Origin: Pseudomonadota bacterium
GTDB taxonomy: Bacteria > Pseudomonadota > Gammaproteobacteria > DASZBR01
DNA length: 49,351 nucleotides
Assembly: GCA_021777765.1 (NCBI GenBank)
Contig: JAJYDF010000026.1
Coordinates: 1 to 49,351 of the forward strand
Reading direction: 5' to 3'
Shown here: piece after piece, positions 44,087 to 49,351 of the stretch
Layout of the letters: every line of letters starts with the position of its first letter
Position numbering within the stretch: position 1 is the stretch's first letter
Position numbers and translations under genes: made by a program
The notes under the pieces: model-generated
Database searches by the model: none
The model's input: only the letters and a program-made list of their open reading frames with translations
Told to the model about the DNA's origin: nothing

Positions 44087-46149
44087 CCCTATCGCATATT
44101 AAACCATTCATCATTTGGTTACAGTTGCATCCTGAATCTGCAGCGGCAGCCACATTTGCTATCTGCTTTATTGAATGTTTAGCTATGGTGGGTTTGTTTG
44201 TGCCAGGAACTGTGATAATGACAGCCATTGGCGCATTGATAGGCGCTGTCATGCTACCCGCCGCCAGTACTATTCTCGCGGCCATTTTAGGCGCCATAAC
44301 CGGTGATGTGATTAGTTTCTGGTTAGGTTCACATTTTCATGAACGCGTACCGTATATGTGGCCCTTCAAAAACCATCCTAAATTACTCAAAAAAGGCCAA
44401 GACTTCTTTTTAAAACATGGCGGTGCTGGAATATTCTTTGGTCGATTTGTAGGCCCTATCCGGCCTATTTTGCCTGTGGTGGCAGGAATGATGAATATGC
44501 CTACCGGTCGCTTTTTATTTGCTGATTTTTGTTCAGCAATTGTGTGGGCACCCACTTATTTACTCCCTGGTATTATTTTAGGCGCTGCCTCTCACCAATT
44601 ACCCCCAGAAATCGCGTCTCGTGTCATGTTTTTTGTGATAATGGCGTTATTAATCTTATGGTTTTTTTCGTGGTTGATTAAAAAAATCATCGTCGCCATT
44701 ATCAATTTTTTACATTATCAATTAGACAAAATGTGGGCCGTAATTAAACATGAACGTTGGTTAAAACCATTACACTTTGCTTTACAAGATCCACAACACC
44801 CGCATAGCCATAACCAATTGACGTTAGCATTATATTGGTTACTCGCCATTTTTCTGTTCATTGCATTAATTATTAATATTTTAAATCAAGGTGATTTAAT
44901 TACTTTTAATAATATATTTTGGAATTTCATGCGTTCTGTGCGCGGCAGCCAAGGTGATAAAGTTTTTGTATTAATTACTATGCTTGGCGAAGCGAAAGTC
45001 ATTTCAATCATGTATTTTGCCGTATTAATTTGGCTGTGTATTTGTAGAACTTGGCGAGCTGCAATTCATTGGCTTTTATTGGGTATTTTTTGTTTTGCTG
45101 GTATAGAAATATTAAAAGTGGCTGTGCATTCACAACGACCAGGTGGTTTAATTCAAAGCCCTAAAGGTTTTTCATTTCCCAGTGGCCATACTGTATTAAG
45201 TACCGGTTTTTTTGGCGTGTTAGCCGTACTTATTGCCAGAGAAATGCGCGGTAATCTTCGCTGGATTCCATTTTCTATAGCATTTTTAATGTGCTTATTT
45301 ATTGGATTTTCCAGGCTTTATTTAGGCGCACATTGGTTTACTGATGTAGTGGGTGGATATTTATTTGCCTTCATTGTGGTGATGTTTGTGGTGTTGTCAT
45401 ACCGTCGCCAATATACGCCTTCCTTATCTCCTCTCGCATTATTTTTAGTGGCTTTCTGTAGTTTGACACTGACGTGGGGTTATTACAGTCATAAACATTA
45501 TCAAGATTATTTACATGATTATTTACCGTATTTACCTGCTTATTTTACCAACACAACCACATGGTGGACGCAACAATTACCTACAGATGAGTTATACCGT
45601 ACTAATCGCGCAGGGAAAGTGGTTGATATTTTAAATGTGCAATGGGCTGGTGATTTAACCGATATTGAAAAAGAGTTATCACAACATGGTTGGGTGGAAA
45701 CACCTTCTAGCACTATAGGCATTATTTTGAATCGGATTTCTGCTTCTAAACGCAGCTTTGCTTTGCCGTTATTGCCACAACTTTATTTGGAAAAAAGACC
45801 TGCTTTAGTAATGACCAAGTTGATTAAACCCAATAATTTATTATTGGTACTCAGATTGTGGGATGCTAAAACGACATTCAGTGACAGCCAGTTAACTTTA
45901 TGGATTGGTACAATACGTTACGATTATCATTTAGAAAAAGAATATATGAATAAACATCCCAATCTAAATATCCCTACTTCGCTTCCGGCGATTCAGGCAC
46001 TGAGTAATGATTTATCGGGTTTTGCTTGGAAAACTGTAGCCTATCCGCAAGTTCCCATTATGGATGATATTGAAGATACGGATTGGAATGGTTATGTATT
46101 ATTGGTAAAACCGCAGATTATGTATGTGCCAAATTCTTATTATCATTAA
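44083..46149 (+). CDS. lssY: DedA-PAP2 fusion protein with LssY-like C-terminus
   Basis: 688 residues in three parts. Residues 1-210: DedA membrane domain ('[17 protein letters not shown]', '[16 protein letters not shown]'). Residues ~250-450: PAP2 phosphatase with '[11 protein letters not shown]' (KxxxxxxRP), 'SFPSGHT' (PSGH) and '[16 protein letters not shown]' (SRxxxxxHxxxD), all catalytic residues present. Residues ~470-688: an LssY-like periplasmic region ending 'MYVPNSYYH'. The architecture matches the LssY protein described from Legionella. It probably dephosphorylates or flips undecaprenyl-phosphate or phosphatidate. Transcriptionally coupled to lipA by overlap. Confidence 0.9.
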   Translation: MTLSHIKPFIIWLQLHPESAAAATFAICFIECLAMVGLFVPGTVIMTAIGALIGAVMLPAASTILAAILGAITGDVISFWLGSHFHERVPYMWPFKNHPKLLKKGQDFFLKHGGAGIFFGRFVGPIRPILPVVAGMMNMPTGRFLFADFCSAIVWAPTYLLPGIILGAASHQLPPEIASRVMFFVIMALLILWFFSWLIKKIIVAIINFLHYQLDKMWAVIKHERWLKPLHFALQDPQHPHSHNQLTLALYWLLAIFLFIALIINILNQGDLITFNNIFWNFMRSVRGSQGDKVFVLITMLGEAKVISIMYFAVLIWLCICRTWRAAIHWLLLGIFCFAGIEILKVAVHSQRPGGLIQSPKGFSFPSGHTVLSTGFFGVLAVLIAREMRGNLRWIPFSIAFLMCLFIGFSRLYLGAHWFTDVVGGYLFAFIVVMFVVLSYRRQYTPSLSPLALFLVAFCSLTLTWGYYSHKHYQDYLHDYLPYLPAYFTNTTTWWTQQLPTDELYRTNRAGKVVDILNVQWAGDLTDIEKELSQHGWVETPSSTIGIILNRISASKRSFALPLLPQLYLEKRPALVMTKLIKPNNLLLVLRLWDAKTTFSDSQLTLWIGTIRYDYHLEKEYMNKHPNLNIPTSLPAIQALSNDLSGFAWKTVAYPQVPIMDDIEDTDWNGYVLLVKPQIMYVPNSYYH

Positions 46150-46192
46150 ATAGAGTTTTTGTCAGTTAAATTTATTGTCTTAACAATTAGGC

Positions 46193-46198
46193 TATAAT
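46193..46198 (+). promoter_or_regulatory. Putative -10 box before the AAGTT microsatellite
   Basis: TATAAT, three bases upstream of the tandem repeat, with a weak TTTATT -35 candidate 16 bp before it (46171-46176). If correct, transcription begins at or near the first repeat unit and the repeat becomes the 5' leader of the downstream coiled-coil gene. Confidence 0.3.
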
Positions 46199-46200
46199 TT

Positions 46201-46255
46201 AAGTTAAGTTAAGTTAAGTTAAGTTAAGTTAAGTTAAGTTAAGTTAAGTTAAGTT
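46201..46255. repeat. Microsatellite (AAGTT) x 11
   Basis: Eleven perfect pentamer copies, 55 bp, directly after a TATAAT-like box and 33 bp before the ATG of the downstream gene. Pentamer tracts of this length are prone to slipped-strand copy-number change, and in this position each change alters leader length rather than reading frame. Confidence 0.95.
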
Positions 46256-46287
46256 ATTTAAAATTAATCTAAATCAAGAGGTTTTCA

Positions 46288-47262
46288 ATGCAAAACACTG
46301 AATCTGAAAAAATACCAGAACCGCAATGGAAACAAAAATCGCAATATGATATTGCGAAAGAGCTCATTAAAACTGCAAGACAAAATTATATTGAATCTTA
46401 TTGGAAATATGAAAATGAGTTAAAAAAAGCAAAAAAAAATGCGCCAAATATAAAACCGGAAAATGATTCTGAACTTCGAAAATTAAATGACCAAAAGTTT
46501 GAAGCATTGTTTACACTCGCCCAAGCCAGAAAACAACTCATTTTTGACTCAAAGAAGTCAGAAGCTATTACAGATACAGTCTACGATAAACATAAAGCCG
46601 CTATGTTAGAAGAAGCGGGATTGGATAAAAGAAATAAAGTGTTAGGCACAGTAGCAGAAATTGGTTTCGGTCTTATAGGCTTAAAAGTCAGTGCAGATAA
46701 ATATTTTAATAATAAAGTCAAAGATTTTGACGCTAAAATGCAAGCCGAAAAATTCAAAGATAATGCTTTAACCGATCCGGTCACACAAAAAATGATTAAG
46801 TTTTTTCATGAGCAAGGCTTGACTAGCATGAAAGCCGTGCCGGGGAAAAATGGTGAATTACCTACTCTCAAATTCAGTGGTAAAGATCCTAAAAGAGATA
46901 TTTCTATCACTTTCGATGAAAAAGGCAATCCTAAAGGCATTGCTTGTAAAGACAAAACCAGCGCGAATGTTGATTTATTCACTAAATCTTTAAATGCGTT
47001 AAACAAGGCAGAAGCCGAGCAAGCGGTAAAAGACAAAAAGCCAATACCTGTGTATAAAGTTAACATGGATGAAAAAATGAAGGAAAAATTAGATAAAATG
47101 GCAGATTCACAACATGATAAATATAACAACAAAAGCATGGTTGACCAGTACAAAAAGTTAAAAAAAGAATTTGAACAACCTACAACTAAACCGCCAGAAC
47201 CTAAACCGCCTTCACCGCAACAATCAGAATCTAGCACACTAAGCACACCTAGACCAAAATAA
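46288..47262 (+). CDS. Coiled-coil protein of unknown function, paralog of the next gene
   Basis: 324 residues behind AAGAGG. Lys/Glu-rich and helical throughout, with a central hydrophobic segment 'GTVAEIGFGLIGLKVSADKY' (~125-145) and a Pro-rich C-terminal tail ('TKPPEPKPPSPQQSESSTLS'). No signal peptide. The central segment with its upstream 'LAQARKQL' motif is matched in the following gene ('IALAKAREAL', then 'ALGLAGLKLSVEDY'), so the two are tandem paralogs. The disordered tail and repeat-driven leader suggest a variable or secreted product; Legionellales effectors often look like this, but no motif proves it. Confidence 0.65.
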   Translation: MQNTESEKIPEPQWKQKSQYDIAKELIKTARQNYIESYWKYENELKKAKKNAPNIKPENDSELRKLNDQKFEALFTLAQARKQLIFDSKKSEAITDTVYDKHKAAMLEEAGLDKRNKVLGTVAEIGFGLIGLKVSADKYFNNKVKDFDAKMQAEKFKDNALTDPVTQKMIKFFHEQGLTSMKAVPGKNGELPTLKFSGKDPKRDISITFDEKGNPKGIACKDKTSANVDLFTKSLNALNKAEAEQAVKDKKPIPVYKVNMDEKMKEKLDKMADSQHDKYNNKSMVDQYKKLKKEFEQPTTKPPEPKPPSPQQSESSTLSTPRPK

Positions 47263-47279
47263 AAATAATCTTCTGTTTT

Positions 47280-47302
47280 CCTTCTCCCACTTGTGGGAGA
47301 AG
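47280..47302. repeat. REP-like palindrome, family 1, diverged
   Basis: CCTTCTCCCACTTGTGGGAGAAG, 17 bp after the stop of the 324-residue gene, followed by a decayed leader. The hairpin may serve as the 3' end of that transcript. Confidence 0.8.
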
Positions 47303-47446
47303 TTGCCTTCGGTAGATGAGAGTTTATTAAAACCACCCTTATTCTGTCTTTACATACATCACTCACTTCAACCCTTAAATAATAAAATTGAGCTATATTT
47401 TAATTGTCAACTATTTGATTAATTTTTGTTAAATAAGGTAATTAAA

Positions 47447-49351
47447 ATGACGCCATTAACCAAACAATCTGTATCAGAAATAATCGGCATGACCTTTACC
47501 AATCCTTTATATGAACCTTCTGTTGGTTCAAAAGAAGAATATGAAGAACAACTTAAAGATTCAAACTCAATGGTAAGTAAAAATTTAAATTTTCTTAAAA
47601 TGATCGATCAAGAGCTGATATTTATCCAAGAATAGCAAAATATATTACAAATACAGTTGCTCAAATTAGAAGAAATAAAAAAATGGTTTGAGCAATATTT
47701 ACAAGAACAAGGTTACAAGGAATCAATGGATGAGTTTTGGCAAGTATTAGCAGATACATCCGAAGCTGCTTTAGAAAAAAGGATGGCACTTCTAGATCAA
47801 TTTGCCGAAGCATTTGAATCTTTGTCTAATATATCGTCCAACGTAATGGATAGATTAAAAGAAATTGTTGCGCTATCAGACCAACTAAATATAACTAAAT
47901 CCACACTCGAAACCTTTACTAAACAACTTGAAGAACTGCCTGAAAGACATGCACAAGAAACTTCACAATCACTGAATAATACTCAAGTAGATAATTTGAT
48001 AACCATTAAAAATGAATTGAATAAGGGCCCGCAGCAATTAGAAGAAGCAAATAAAGAATTAGAAAAATTAGTCAGCAGCCAGGCTTCAGAAGAAGAAATT
48101 AATAGACAAAAAGAAAAAATAGATAAAATTAAACAAAGAAATAAAGATTTAGAAGATTATCTCGATGATAAACAACATTTACTGCCACAAAAAAGTGGCG
48201 ATCTCATCACTGATGAAGATAAAAAAATCGTACGCGAAGCACTAGAACAAGAAAAACGCGAGAGACAAGAAAAGTTAAATAAATTATTGGGCGAAGAATT
48301 AGAAAATGTATCGGAAAAAGACAAGTTTAATAAACGCTTAGCCATGGCTGAAATTGAAATTATCGGTCAATTAAGACTAACCCGGAGCGATTTGTCATTT
48401 TCAGGAATATTGAAAGAAGCGAAAAAAGAATTAGAAAAAATTAATGAAAAATATGATAAAGAAGCACAAGAATTGCAAGACAAAATTAAACAAAGCCAAG
48501 AAGAAATTGCGCGATTAGAACAAACCATTGGGGGATTGACTAATTCAGAAACAGTAATAATAAAGCAACCTATCATACCACCTATTGATATAAAAAATGC
48601 CGATTTAAAAACTTTGGAAGAAAGTCTCAAGATAAACCAAGAAGCGGTAAAAGCAAATTCTGAATTAGCCAAAAGCGTTTTATCAGAGCCTGATTTAAAA
48701 TTTCATGCAATACAAAATCTCATGCAAAATGAAGAAGCGAGAAAGACACTTTTTGGCACGGGTTTTAAACCTTTCCCTGATTCCACTCCAGAAATAATAA
48801 AAAATGAAAAAAATAATTTTGATATAAAATGGAAAAATTCAGAAGGCGTTACCCAAGAAATTAAAAATGTCGATGTCGCTAAATTAAAAAATTTCGCAAG
48901 AAATAATATTATTAACTTGAATAAACCCTATCATGAAGACAACGAAAAAATAAAAGTTGACATGAAAGAATTATTTGACAATACCAGAAAAAAACACAAA
49001 GAAGAAAAAAATAGTGGCGATATTGTCGTTAACATGAATAATTTGATCGCGCTTGCGAAAGCGAGAGAGGCTCTCTTCAGTGCATCACCGAAAGCATCTC
49101 GAGAATATGAAGAAGAAATTAAACAAAAAGCAGGCGTTAGCCAACGACATAGCAAAGCCGGTGATATGGCGAAAAATATGGCATTAGGTCTGGCTGGATT
49201 AAAACTCAGCGTAGAAGATTATCGCGAAAAGAAACAATCCGCATTTTCAGCAAAACAAGACGCGTTAAAATTTCGGGTAGTGTCGCAATTATTTAAATTG
49301 GTTGTTAAAAATTTTGACGTATTTTCCCCACGCAAAATTATGCCGCTAATG
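47447..49351 (+). pseudogene. Long coiled-coil protein interrupted by an in-frame TAG, 3' end outside the window
   Basis: An ATG at 47447 (AAGGTAATTA upstream) opens a frame with a TAG at 47633-47635 after 62 codons. The same frame is then open for 572 codons to the window edge. The junction reads 'FIQE-stop-QNILQIQLLKLEE', a continuous heptad-like helix, so CAG to TAG is the simplest explanation. The rest is Glu/Lys/Gln-rich coiled coil, and its C-terminal visible part is paralogous to the preceding gene. Re-initiation at an ATG (47726, with AAGGA before it) could still make most of the protein, so it may be a shortened but active gene. Confidence 0.7.

Overview
The window is AT-rich and reads as a chromosomal segment of a host-associated gammaproteobacterium, most likely a member of the Legionellales (Legionella / Coxiella / Berkiella-like). 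This is inferred from a conserved shape-and-lipoate gene block, a VirB-type type IV secretion (T4SS) locus resembling Legionella lvh, a DedA-PAP2-LssY fusion protein, a LuxR-type regulator, a Fic protein and several lineage-specific, effector-like coiled-coil or repeat proteins. No rRNA, tRNA or CRISPR array was recognised.

Layout. 1-7.3 kb: the 3' end of a LuxR-type regulator converging on a SNF2 helicase, an exported protein overlapping a NAGPA-type phosphodiester glycosidase, then a phased repeat array around a 58-bp perfect palindrome, followed by a Fic-domain gene. 7.3-11.4 kb: an Asn-rich exported protein divergent from mrdA (PBP2) and rodA. 11.4-35.9 kb: a roughly 24-kb accessory region between rodA and mltB, which are normally near neighbours. 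It holds an orphan antitoxin, a decayed RhuM-Fic gene with a truncated partner, an SDR, a possible toxin-antitoxin pair, two AAA/DUF4143-type ATPases with operator-like inverted repeats, two secreted GH18 proteins, a ten-gene virB2-virB11 locus bracketed by two related ~200-bp inverted-repeat elements, a TPR protein, and the remains of a repeat protein cut by frameshifts and a stop. 35.9-46.1 kb: the conserved block resumes as mltB, rlpA, dac (PBP5/6), dat, DUF493, lipB, lipA and lssY-like, interrupted only by a small ORF and a 502-residue protein with an acidic tail and basic, NLS-like clusters. 46.2-49.35 kb: two tandem paralogous coiled-coil proteins. The first lies behind an AAGTT x 11 microsatellite, and the second has an in-frame TAG and runs off the window.

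How the parts fit. The housekeeping genes make and remodel peptidoglycan (elongasome PBP2/RodA, lytic transglycosylases MltB and RlpA, DD-carboxypeptidase, D-amino-acid transaminase) and attach lipoate (LipB/LipA). The accessory genes look like host-interaction cargo (secretion system, chitinase-like enzymes, effector candidates) mixed with selfish or defence-type genes. Several are visibly decaying: virB11, rhuM, the repeat protein and the last gene. At least three families of short palindromic (REP-like) elements are scattered between genes. No VirD4 coupling protein, VirB1 or relaxase is visible, so the T4SS is incomplete within this window.

Best candidates for something undescribed are the 20/30-bp phased repeat array plus perfect palindrome in front of the Fic gene, the candidate toxin gene at 14270-14662, the inverted-repeat elements bracketing the T4SS, and the tandem coiled-coil family with its microsatellite. 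All calls rest on reading motifs by eye; no database search was run.
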